Below are positions 1-6,210 of a stretch of 11,505 nt of DNA, piece by piece. Each line of letters opens with the position of its first letter. Position 1 is the first letter of the stretch. The notes beneath the pieces were generated by a model. It had not been told where the DNA came from and searched no databases. It was given only the letters and a program-made list of their open reading frames with translations. The translations under genes and the position numbers were made by a program. The stretch is from Anaerolineaceae bacterium UBA2274 (GTDB taxonomy: Bacteria > Chloroflexota > Anaerolineae > Anaerolineales > Anaerolineaceae): positions 1 through 11,505 of the forward strand of contig DDWY01000066.1 of NCBI GenBank assembly GCA_002347705.1, given 5' to 3'.

Positions 1-253
1 CACTGGGGATAACTTCCCGCACCCAGGCGTTTGGTCCGCCGGGGCGAAAGGCTTCGATTTCTTCGGAGGTCACGCCGATGGTATGCCCGCCGGCTTCCTG
101 GGCTCCGCGCGAGGCGGCTTCCATGGTGCCGCAATAGCCGCCAGTCATGACGGTGTGACCCGCATCTGCCAGAAGTTTTCCGAGTTGGTATGAGAGAGAA
201 TAAAGACCGTCGCCCTCATGGGCATTGGCAGATCCAAAAACAGCTACTTTCAT
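1..253 (-). CDS. LOG-family (TIGR00730-like) Rossmann-fold protein, N-terminal part
   Basis: The first 84 codons of a gene that runs off the left edge. The protein opens with MKVAVFGSANA, a beta strand and glycine-rich turn typical of the Rossmann-like fold of LOG / 'putative lysine decarboxylase' proteins. It then shows GGYCGTMEAASRGA and AGGHTIGV, matching the family's G-G-x-x-G-x-M-E-A-x-x-x-G-A block. Characterised LOG proteins are cytosolic phosphoribohydrolases that release a free base from nucleoside 5'-monophosphates such as cytokinin nucleotides. Many bacterial members remain untested. The second signature, PGGxGTxxE, would lie beyond the window, so catalytic competence cannot be judged. 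The ATG at 253 overlaps the stop of the MazG-like gene in an ATGA arrangement, suggesting translational coupling. Pairing with a nucleotide pyrophosphohydrolase fits a nucleotide-salvage or clean-up role (inference). Confidence 0.85.
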   Translation of the reverse strand, partial: MKVAVFGSANAHEGDGLYSLSYQLGKLLADAGHTVMTGGYCGTMEAASRGAQEAGGHTIGVTSEEIEAFRPGGPNAWVREVIPS

Positions 254-567
254 GCCTGATCACTTTCTTCAGTCCAACTGCGGTCCCAGTTTGCTTGAAC
301 TTTATCCAGGATCGCCTGTTCGAGGTCGATCCCCGACACGCTGGCAAGTTGAAGCAGGTAAAGCGCCACGTCTGCCAGCTCTCCGCGCAGGCCTTCAGGA
401 TCCGCCGTTTCCGCAGACCACTGGAAATGCTCCAGCACCTCAGAGGCCTCAAGGCTGAGCGAAATCGCCAGGTTGCGCGCGGTTTGCTGCTTGGGGGAAG
501 CAGGCTCATACCAGCCGTGATGGCGCACAAGGTCGTTCATTTGCTGCGTGAGTTCTTTGAGGTCCAT
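250..567 (-). CDS. MazG-like nucleotide pyrophosphohydrolase
   Basis: A 105-residue all-alpha protein of the MazG / dCTPase-like superfamily, which hydrolyses (d)NTPs to NMP and pyrophosphate in the cytosol, usually to remove non-canonical nucleotides. The Mg-binding signature E-x-x-E ... E-x-x-D is visible: E40 and E43 in the segment LSLEASEVLEHFQW, and E63 and D66 in GELADVALYLL. The following helix (GIDLEQAILDKVQAN) fits the family pattern of a late Lys/Asn-containing helix. Length is normal for the single-domain, RS21-C6/dCTPase-like type. I chose the ATG at 567. A TTG two codons upstream (573) is in frame, but it lies almost on top of the predicted transcription start. The stop overlaps the start of the LOG-family gene by 4 nt, so the two probably form an operon. 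The exact substrate cannot be read from the sequence. Confidence 0.88.
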   Translation of the reverse strand: MDLKELTQQMNDLVRHHGWYEPASPKQQTARNLAISLSLEASEVLEHFQWSAETADPEGLRGELADVALYLLQLASVSGIDLEQAILDKVQANWDRSWTEESDQA

Positions 568-576
568 AACCAAAAG

Positions 577-582
577 ATTATA
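577..582 (-). promoter_or_regulatory. Candidate -10 box (TATAAT) of the MazG-LOG pair
   Basis: On the minus strand a perfect TATAAT ends 9 nt before the ATG at 567. A start about 7 nt downstream would fall near 570, giving an essentially leaderless mRNA. No good -35 lies at 16-18 bp. A TTGTCG at 611-606 is too far away, so the call rests on the -10 alone. Confidence 0.5.
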
Positions 583-662
583 CCCGAGAAAGCCACACAG
601 GGGAGCGACAATCGCTTTTCCGCTCTTGCTAAAGGCTGTGCTCGCTCAATGAAAAAACAGAA

Positions 663-1076
663 TCAGGGCAGATCTTCACCGCCGAAGATCAACTCTTTCC
701 AGATCTCCAGGCGTGTAAGCACGATAGGTTCGCGGTCAGGAGGGGGTGTGGGGGAGGGGGTATAGTCGCTGGGGGGTAAGATGATGATGGGGTGGTCGCC
801 TTCCGCGATCAGGCGATCCTTCTCGCGTGCCCATTCTTCCAGGGCGCGGTCAGAAGTGGCATAGGCGATATCATCTTCCACCACCAGGCGGGTCGCTTCC
901 AGGCCGGCAAGTTTCGTTTCGAGAATTTTTTCCATCTGATTGAGTTGGATCATGTTGCTCATGCGGTTGTTGAAGTCCATCATGAGCACCACCAGAATCA
1001 CAATCACCACCACGGTGATCAGCCGGTGGTCGGTCCAATTGATCTTTTTGAGTTTCTCAAACAGTTTCATAAACAT
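663..1076 (-). CDS. Septum formation initiator (FtsB/DivIC-like) family membrane protein
   Basis: A 137-residue bitopic membrane protein. A Lys-rich cytosolic N-terminus is followed by one hydrophobic helix at about residues 19-33 (LITVVVIVILVVLMM). Next comes a heptad-like coiled coil at about 36-75, then YATSDRALEEWAREKDRLIAEGD and a short hydrophobic strand (IIILP). This order of TM, coiled coil, 'ARe...gE/D' and strand is the FtsB/DivIC pattern (PF04977). FtsB/DivIC proteins bridge FtsL and FtsQ/DivIB in the divisome. A Pro-rich tail (PPSDYTPSPTPPPD) and about 20 further residues extend past the usual end, making it somewhat longer than typical FtsB. ATG 1076 is preferred over the in-frame ATG at 1070 because AAAGG lies about 7 nt upstream. 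The gene appears monocistronic, with a promoter at 1096-1123. Whether it works in division or is only a related membrane protein is uncertain. Confidence 0.72.
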   Translation of the reverse strand: MFMKLFEKLKKINWTDHRLITVVVIVILVVLMMDFNNRMSNMIQLNQMEKILETKLAGLEATRLVVEDDIAYATSDRALEEWAREKDRLIAEGDHPIIILPPSDYTPSPTPPPDREPIVLTRLEIWKELIFGGEDLP

Positions 1077-1095
1077 TGCTGCCTTTGTTGCAAAT

Positions 1096-1123
1096 ATTGT
1101 ACCACTGAGGGTGTCTTTCGCAA
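1096..1123 (-). promoter_or_regulatory. Candidate promoter of the FtsB/DivIC-like gene
   Basis: Minus-strand TTGCGA (1123-1118) is separated by 16 bp from TACAAT (1101-1096). The -10 matches consensus at 5 of 6 positions and the -35 at 4 of 6. The predicted start falls about 13 nt upstream of the ATG, which leaves room for the AAAGG ribosome site. Confidence 0.5.
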
Positions 1124-1137
1124 TCAGTTATTTGGGG

Positions 1138-1166
1138 AAAGAAAAGACCTCCGTTGAAGGAGGTCT
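1138..1166 (-). terminator. Rho-independent terminator of tRNA-Leu
   Basis: A perfect 8-bp stem AGACCTCC / GGAGGTCT with a 6-nt loop is followed on the minus strand by TTTTCTTT. It begins 2 nt after the encoded CCA end of the tRNA, as expected for a monocistronic tRNA transcript. It also separates the tRNA from the FtsB/DivIC-like gene. Confidence 0.85.
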
Positions 1167-1167
1167 A

Positions 1168-1255
<88 letters not shown>

Positions 1256-1265
1256 GTGAATTGAT

Positions 1266-1293
1266 ATTTTATACGAAAGTGGCGAAATGTCAA
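1266..1293 (-). promoter_or_regulatory. Promoter of tRNA-Leu
   Basis: On the minus strand a perfect TTGACA (1293-1288), a 16-bp spacer and TAAAAT (1271-1266, 5 of 6 consensus) lie 10 bp from the mature 5' end. Strength and spacing are what a tRNA gene needs. This is the best sigma70-type promoter in the window. Confidence 0.82.
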
Positions 1294-1372
1294 ATAAGTC
1301 GATTTTGGATCGGATCGTTCCGCCCATGCCGGGTACAAATTTTTAGGTTGTCGGGAGACCGTGAGAGAAAGA

Positions 1373-1405
1373 GTAAAAGTGCCGGGTTCAACTGCAGAAC
1401 CCGGC
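1373..1405 (-). terminator. Hairpin with short T-tract, second terminator after the beta-helix gene
   Basis: A perfect 9-bp stem GCCGGGTTC / GAACCCGGC with a 7-nt loop is followed on the minus strand by ACTTTTACT. The T-run is short, so it would be a moderate terminator. It lies downstream of the stronger 1482-1513 hairpin and upstream of the tRNA promoter, where it could block read-through. A hairpin of nearly the same sequence and orientation is at 4542-4568. Confidence 0.55.
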
Positions 1406-1481
1406 CTGCGGAAAGGCAATACTCAGACCTGAAAAATTGTTACAAAAAGCAGAATACTGGGAAAGTTAGTTGTTCAAGAAA

Positions 1482-1513
1482 GCAAAAACACCTTCACTGG
1501 AAGGTGTTTTTGC
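1482..1513. terminator. Strong bidirectional terminator after the beta-helix gene
   Basis: A perfect 14-bp inverted repeat: GCAAAAACACCTTC, loop of 4, then its exact complement. The GC-bearing core ACACCTTC/GAAGGTGT is flanked by A5 and T5, so it can work in both directions. It starts 27 bp after the stop of the gene at 1540 and is that gene's terminator. No plus-strand gene ends here. Confidence 0.88.
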
Positions 1514-1539
1514 TGATTTGGAGGAAAAAACTCCTGGTG

Positions 1540-4149
1540 CTAACGCAGTATGAGCGGGAGATAGAGTGGGTATCCGATTTTTTCGAAAGCACCCATGTTA
1601 TAACCCGCGCCCATTGGGCGTGGATAGTTTTCAAGGTCCACAGGTTCACCTGTATGACAAGCATCAACAGCAGGGCTGCTAGCTAGAAGATGATAGTTTT
1701 GGGCGTTACCTGGGCTAACGAACTGGGGATCAATGGATGGTCCGGCATGGGCACCGTTGTCGATATTGCAGGCGAAACTCAATGGGGCGGTGGAGAATCC
1801 GGGATATATACTTTCCCAGGCAATGGAGTTTGAGGCAGATGTTGCCGTTCCTGAAAAGCCTGAACCACCACTATTATCAGTGATAGTCACGTGAGAAAGC
1901 GTAAAACTTCCATCTGACCTTCGAATTCCTGCTCCAAGTGCGTTGGCCACTGAATTGTGATGAATCAGGGTGTTGTTGACATAAGATGATGATGCACTAC
2001 CAGTTTGGTAGATAGCTCCCCCAATATAAGCTTCGTTGTGATGCAAATAGGTTTGCTTCATTTCCATTGTGCTGTTGGTGAGGTAAATCGCTCCACCTGC
2101 GCCCGTTTCGTTTGCATCGCTGTCAGCGACATTGCTGGCAAAAGAGCTGCATTCCCTGGTTAATGGATCACAGGCACTTGCCTGGATGAACGAACCGTCA
2201 AGTGTCTCTTCATGTCTTTCGGCCAAAGTGTTTATTGCAGGGCTGTTGAGGTTAGCGTCGATTGTGAGTGATGAATTTTGGGCGTAAACTGCGCCGCCAT
2301 GGTCTGCCGCCTGGTTGTTGATAAAGGCGGTGTTCTGAGCTGTCATGGTGCTGCTATCAAGATACAGCGCGCCGCCATATCCTGTTGTTGCCTGGTTTCC
2401 ACCAAGTTCGGAACCAACCATGGCACCGTCAAACCTGACTGAGGGGCTGCCATCAGCATATATAGCACCGCCGTTATAGGCAGCGTTATTGTACAATTGG
2501 GGAGCAGTTGTCACATAATCATCCAGCCAAACTTTGGATCCACCGCTCAAATAAAAAGCCCCACCGCTGGCTGCAGAATTTGCGTAGATCTCAACCTGAC
2601 CATAAATGTCAAATAAGCCGCTGGAATCCGCGAAGCCTGCCCCTCCAGAGACGGCTGCGCTGTTTTCAAAAATCTCAAGCGGATAAGAATTTGTTGCGTA
2701 AAGTTTAAAGGTATTAGTGTTGTGCATGTAAAACGCCCCGCCACTATTCAAGGATTGGTTATCGGTTATTTCGATTTTTCCACCAGACGCATTGATCTCC
2801 ACACTTCCACTATTGTATACAGCAATCGCTCCGCCATAGTTTGCGGCTGTGTTATTTGCCAGCGTCAATGGTCCAGTCAGTTTTAAACTTCCTTCATTGA
2901 CAAATGCCACCCCACCCTGGTTGCCGGCGGTATTGGTGTTTGCCGAACTGTTGTAAATCTCTACATTCCCGGAAGTTGAAGACATATATATAGCGCCCCC
3001 ATAAGCGTCAACATGGTTGTTGACAATCGTTCCGCTAAAGTTTGCGGTAGAGCCGCTGTCAACAAATAATCCCCCGCCATTGACTGCTGTGTTCTTTCCC
3101 AAATCTGGGTTTGAATAGATGTAGCCAAGATTTATGTTGGTCCCGGTGAAGGTACTGCCGATATTCAGGTAAATACCACCTCCAAAATTGGTGGCTGTGT
3201 TGGTATGTAGTACCATCGACGTAGATGCGATGCTTGATGCAACGGCATAAATGCCAGCCCCATTTGAAGCGGAGTTTCGACTGATGTTGCTCGAGCCGCC
3301 TATTTTCACCACACCTTCGTTATCTACCTGAATGCCGCCACCGTTTCCTGTAGCTTGATTGTTAGTTACATGCGACCCGATAAAGTCAATTTCTCCACCT
3401 GGGACTGAAATTCCTCCACCATTGGGAGCCTGGTTGTAAGAGATACTTGATTGCCAATTGTGCCCGATCAACTTTCCCCAGACACGCGCCCCACCGCCTG
3501 CACTGGTGGCAGTATTATAGGTGATATCCGAATCATTTGTGAGTGTGACAATGCTATTTGAGCTGATATAGATACCACCGCCGTTTACGGCTTGATTGTG
3601 ATCAACCTTGGCATTATTAAGTGATACGTTACTACCTACACTAACACTATCTATAGCACGAATGCCACCCCCATTGGTTGTAGACCCATTTGTGATTATC
3701 AGGTTGGTCAAGTTTACGTCTGCCCCCTTCACTTCAATCACAAAACTTAAGTTATTCGCATTGATGGTAGTTGGATCGCTGGATGCGCTGGCACAGCCGT
3801 TATAGCCACCTTGAATAGTCAGATCTTTGTTATCTACTTGTAAGGTGTGCTCGTAAAAGGTTCTGCCTCCTTCCAGGAGTATCAGATCTCCATTACCAGC
3901 AGCAGCAATAGCCCCTGCGATTGAGCTGTAAGAACAGAAGGTTCCTACTGTCAACGTGGCGTTGATTTTTGGGTCAGATTCCTCTTCTTGCGGCTCTTGA
4001 TAAAACCCGTCGATTTTCACAGGTTCATCGCTTTCAACATCTTCCTGAGCATAAGCATATGAGAGAGGTTGAAAATTTTCCAGTATTGGCAAATTGATCA
4101 ACATGATGGCAAGGAGAACTGAGAGTAGGAGCCGGGAGAGGGACTTCAT
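1540..4149 (-). CDS. Secreted Pmp-like right-handed beta-helix repeat protein
   Basis: An 869-residue exported protein. A signal peptide (KSLSR then a hydrophobic core at about 7-23) ends at a likely AYA|Q site after residue 34. About 20 repeats of 20-35 residues follow, with cores such as NGGGIYI, FGGGIYL, SGGAFYL and HGGAVYA, often preceded by an N-x-A segment. This resembles the GGA(I/L/V)/FxxN repeats of chlamydial polymorphic membrane proteins and predicts a long parallel beta-helix. The C-terminus reads SSPAVDAC...NYPRPMGAGYNMGAFE, the usual end of beta-helix proteins with a 'choice-of-anchor Q' style domain, followed by YPLYLPLILR. No autotransporter barrel, LPXTG or TM anchor is present. 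The start is well set: ATG 4149 with GAAAGGA nine nucleotides upstream. The gene stands alone, has two terminators, and reads as more AT-rich than its flanks, so horizontal acquisition is possible. The role is probably surface adhesion or display; the ligand is unknown. Confidence 0.85.
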   Translation of the reverse strand: MKSLSRLLLSVLLAIMLINLPILENFQPLSYAYAQEDVESDEPVKIDGFYQEPQEEESDPKINATLTVGTFCSYSSIAGAIAAAGNGDLILLEGGRTFYEHTLQVDNKDLTIQGGYNGCASASSDPTTINANNLSFVIEVKGADVNLTNLIITNGSTTNGGGIRAIDSVSVGSNVSLNNAKVDHNQAVNGGGIYISSNSIVTLTNDSDITYNTATSAGGGARVWGKLIGHNWQSSISYNQAPNGGGISVPGGEIDFIGSHVTNNQATGNGGGIQVDNEGVVKIGGSSNISRNSASNGAGIYAVASSIASTSMVLHTNTATNFGGGIYLNIGSTFTGTNINLGYIYSNPDLGKNTAVNGGGLFVDSGSTANFSGTIVNNHVDAYGGAIYMSSTSGNVEIYNSSANTNTAGNQGGVAFVNEGSLKLTGPLTLANNTAANYGGAIAVYNSGSVEINASGGKIEITDNQSLNSGGAFYMHNTNTFKLYATNSYPLEIFENSAAVSGGAGFADSSGLFDIYGQVEIYANSAASGGAFYLSGGSKVWLDDYVTTAPQLYNNAAYNGGAIYADGSPSVRFDGAMVGSELGGNQATTGYGGALYLDSSTMTAQNTAFINNQAADHGGAVYAQNSSLTIDANLNSPAINTLAERHEETLDGSFIQASACDPLTRECSSFASNVADSDANETGAGGAIYLTNSTMEMKQTYLHHNEAYIGGAIYQTGSASSSYVNNTLIHHNSVANALGAGIRRSDGSFTLSHVTITDNSGGSGFSGTATSASNSIAWESIYPGFSTAPLSFACNIDNGAHAGPSIDPQFVSPGNAQNYHLLASSPAVDACHTGEPVDLENYPRPMGAGYNMGAFEKIGYPLYLPLILR

Positions 4150-4157
4150 GATTTTTT

Positions 4158-4164
4158 TCCTTTC
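4158..4164 (-). promoter_or_regulatory. Ribosome binding site of the beta-helix gene
   Basis: Minus-strand GAAAGGA sits about 8 nt before the ATG at 4149. It is the clearest Shine-Dalgarno in the window and fixes the start. The LysM-M23 genes show none of comparable quality. Confidence 0.7.
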
Positions 4165-4491
4165 AATTATTACGGATTGGTTTTAAAAGTTTTTTCATAG
4201 TTGAATTTTGCTTTGGCTGGTTGGCTTGTAAAAAGCTGTTCTGTGATTGTTAAGTTTTGTCAGGTAAATGATTATGTTACAAACTGAAAGCGGTCTGTAC
4301 TTGCAAAGATTCATTTCTATATTAACTGAATGCTTGCAGTAACTGTGAATCAAGATTGATAATCAATTTTATCATGATAAGGTATGGTTTAAGATTATTT
4401 CATCTTGTATTATTTCATCTTGTATTTCGAAAAAATTTGGAATCAGAGGTGTTTAATTTCCCAGAAACCTTCGGATAGGTGTTGAGGTCCT
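4165..4491. other. AT-rich divergent intergenic region with palindromes and a short tandem repeat
   Basis: This stretch separates the diverging beta-helix gene and LysM-M23 gene 1 and carries no plausible ORF. It holds two adjacent palindromes: ATTGAT-A-ATCAAT (4355-4367) and the perfect 12-mer TTATCATGATAA (4369-4380). Just beyond is a 15-bp unit, ATTATTTCATCTTGT, repeated exactly twice (4394-4423). Palindromes of this size are compatible with dimeric repressor operators. I could not settle on a convincing -35/-10 pair for either gene, so promoter positions are left open. Confidence 0.45.
4394..4423. repeat. 15-bp exact tandem duplication
   Basis: ATTATTTCATCTTGT occurs twice head to tail without mismatch, followed by a partial third ATTTC. 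It lies about 200 bp upstream of the start of LysM-M23 gene 1 and could be a slippage product or part of a regulatory site. Confidence 0.75.
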
Positions 4492-4503
4492 TTGATCAAA
4501 TTC

Positions 4504-4529
4504 CTCACAAGCTCAGGAGGGCTTGTGAG
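4504..4529. repeat. Inverted repeat (9-bp stem) upstream of LysM-M23 gene 1
   Basis: CTCACAAGC, an 8-nt purine-rich loop (TCAGGAGG), then GCTTGTGAG. No T-tract follows on either strand, so it is not a standard terminator. If transcribed with gene 1 it would form a stem-loop in the leader with an exposed AGGAGG in the loop. Function unknown. Confidence 0.55.
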
Positions 4530-4541
4530 AACACACAAAAG

Positions 4542-4568
4542 AGCCGGATTCAAATTCAGAATCCGGCT
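4542..4568 (-). repeat. Terminator-like hairpin related to that at 1381-1405
   Basis: A perfect 10-bp stem AGCCGGATTC / GAATCCGGCT with a 7-nt loop, followed on the minus strand by CTTTTGTG. The sequence and orientation closely match the 1381-1405 hairpin (GCCGGRTTC stem, CTTTT tail). No minus-strand gene ends here, so it would terminate only antisense transcription from the M23 cluster, or act as a leader stem-loop on the plus strand. Confidence 0.55.
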
Positions 4569-4620
4569 GATTCTAAGAACTGAACTCATTTCTGGCACGA
4601 TTGATGTAACAGTCAGCGTC

Positions 4621-6210
4621 ATGAAAGCTATCTTCCGTAAACTCTCCCTTCTGAGTTGTATTCTCGTTGCTGTTTCAGTCCTGATTTCAGGCTGTAAAAG
4701 AGTCGTTAAAGACTACACTCCCTGGCGAGTGCCTGAATCCGATTCCCCGCTTGCTGACTCGCCCCAACTTTCGCTCAATATGGAGCAGACTGCGACTCAA
4801 AGCGCAAGCCAGGTGCCCCCGACCTCCGTCCCGCAGATCACGCTCACCCTTGCCCCCGTTGGGATGCAGCCCACGCCAAACGCGCCGATGGCTCTGCCGC
4901 CGCTGCGTACCTCCGAAAGCCAGTATACAGTTCAAAGTGGGGATTCCCTGGCGCTGATCGCCCTGCTCAACCAGGTCTCGGTCAAACAGATCATTGAACG
5001 CAATGAGATTGAAGATCCCAATTTGATCACCCCGGGTGAAGTCCTGATCATTCCGCCTGCCAGTGCCAACGAGCAGGCTACCAGTTTCAAGATTATCCCC
5101 GAATCGGAGCTGGTCTACAGCCCCTCAGCGAAAAATTTTGATACAGAGTCGGTCGTGTGGCAGTTCAACGGAAAATTGAGCCGTTATGAAGAAACCCTGG
5201 AAGACGAAAGCCATCTGACCGGCGCTGAAATTGTACAGCGGGTGGCAGATGAGAACGGCGTCAACCCGCGTCTTTTGCTGGCACTGCTTGAATATCAGAG
5301 CGGTTGGGTGCGCAGTGAGGGTAAAAACGGCATCCCTGCCGATTATCCTCTTGGACTGCTTAATCCTTATCGCCAGGGGCTCTACAGGCAATTGGGATGG
5401 GCTGCCAACGAATTGCTGCGTGGCAGCACGCTCTGGCAGCAGGGCAGCCTGGCAGTCTGGACGCTTTCTGATGGCGATGTGATGCGCATTGACCCCACAA
5501 TCAACCCTGCCACCGCCGGCGTGCAGCACTTCTTTAGCCTGGTTGCGAAAAAAGCTGACTGGAAAACCGCAGTTTCGGAAAATGGTTTATATGCCACCTA
5601 TGAACATATGTTTGGTTACCCGTTCGCTTTTACGATTGAACCCCTCGTGCCTGAAGGGCTGACCCAACCCGAATTTATTTTGCCTCTTGCGCCTGGCGAT
5701 ATCTGGCTGCTCACCTCCGGACCTCACTGGGGCTATGGCACCGGAAGCATTTGGGCCGCTCTGGACTTTGCCCCGCCCGGAAATGAAGACGACTACGGCT
5801 GCTATGAAAGTGACGCGCCTGTTTTGGCAGTGGCAGATGGATTGGTGGTGCGGTCTGGTGCCGCGGCTGTGGTGCTGGACCTCGACGGTGACGGCTCGGA
5901 ACAAACAGGCTGGACGGTGCACTACTTCCATATTGGCGCGGAAGGGCGCATCCCCGTTGGCACACAAGTTGCATCAGGAGATGTAATTGGTTATGCCTCC
6001 TGCGAGGGTGGGGTGACCAGCGGCACGCACTTCCACATTGCCAGGCGCTATAACGGGGTCTGGATCGGAGCCGCCGGTAGCATTCCCTTTAACCTTGGAG
6101 GGTGGATTGCCGCAAGTTATGGAACAGTTTACGATGGGATTTTAACAAAAGATGGAGAGACAGTTGAAGCTTACAATGGCCGTGCCGATTTCAACCAAAT
6201 CGGAAACTAA
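4621..6210 (+). CDS. LysM-M23 lipoprotein, paralogue 1
   Basis: A 529-residue lipoprotein predicted to sit on the outer face of the cytoplasmic membrane and cut cell-wall peptide cross-links. A basic start and hydrophobic core end in a lipobox ISGC (C25), which fixes ATG 4621 over upstream in-frame codons. A Ser/Pro/Thr/Gln-rich linker (about 26-100) leads to one LysM domain (102-146), a peptidoglycan-binding module. A conserved lysozyme-like segment (about 150-355) contains NPRLLLALLEYQSGW (E224, Q226). The M23 domain (about 361-500) shows H369-x12-D382, H437 in HYFHI and H470-x-H472. The H-to-D spacing matches beta-lytic/LasA-type M23A enzymes as I recall them, so activity is plausible. An acidic DLDGDGSE loop (420-427) and cysteines C394/C461, suited to an extracellular disulphide, recur in both paralogues downstream. 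No clear Shine-Dalgarno is visible. Its 3' end overlaps the next gene. Confidence 0.88.
   Translation: MKAIFRKLSLLSCILVAVSVLISGCKRVVKDYTPWRVPESDSPLADSPQLSLNMEQTATQSASQVPPTSVPQITLTLAPVGMQPTPNAPMALPPLRTSESQYTVQSGDSLALIALLNQVSVKQIIERNEIEDPNLITPGEVLIIPPASANEQATSFKIIPESELVYSPSAKNFDTESVVWQFNGKLSRYEETLEDESHLTGAEIVQRVADENGVNPRLLLALLEYQSGWVRSEGKNGIPADYPLGLLNPYRQGLYRQLGWAANELLRGSTLWQQGSLAVWTLSDGDVMRIDPTINPATAGVQHFFSLVAKKADWKTAVSENGLYATYEHMFGYPFAFTIEPLVPEGLTQPEFILPLAPGDIWLLTSGPHWGYGTGSIWAALDFAPPGNEDDYGCYESDAPVLAVADGLVVRSGAAAVVLDLDGDGSEQTGWTVHYFHIGAEGRIPVGTQVASGDVIGYASCEGGVTSGTHFHIARRYNGVWIGAAGSIPFNLGGWIAASYGTVYDGILTKDGETVEAYNGRADFNQIGN

Noticed and set aside
604..619. Small inverted repeat AGCGA/TCGCT followed by TTTT
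   Set aside because: The stem is only 5 bp and no plus-strand gene ends before it; on the minus strand there is no T-tract in the right place.
190..765. 191-codon plus-strand open frame
   Set aside because: It is antisense to the MazG-like gene, which carries the full ExxE/ExxD motif.
4492..4620. N-terminal extension of LysM-M23 paralogue 1 to 4492
   Set aside because: It would translate two perfect hairpins and place the lipoprotein signal inside the protein; ATG 4621 gives a normal lipobox at residue 25.
5740..5770. Inactive M23 domains lacking the first zinc His
   Set aside because: HxxxD is missing, but a conserved His 13 residues before the Asp in all three proteins supplies the M23A-type ligand.
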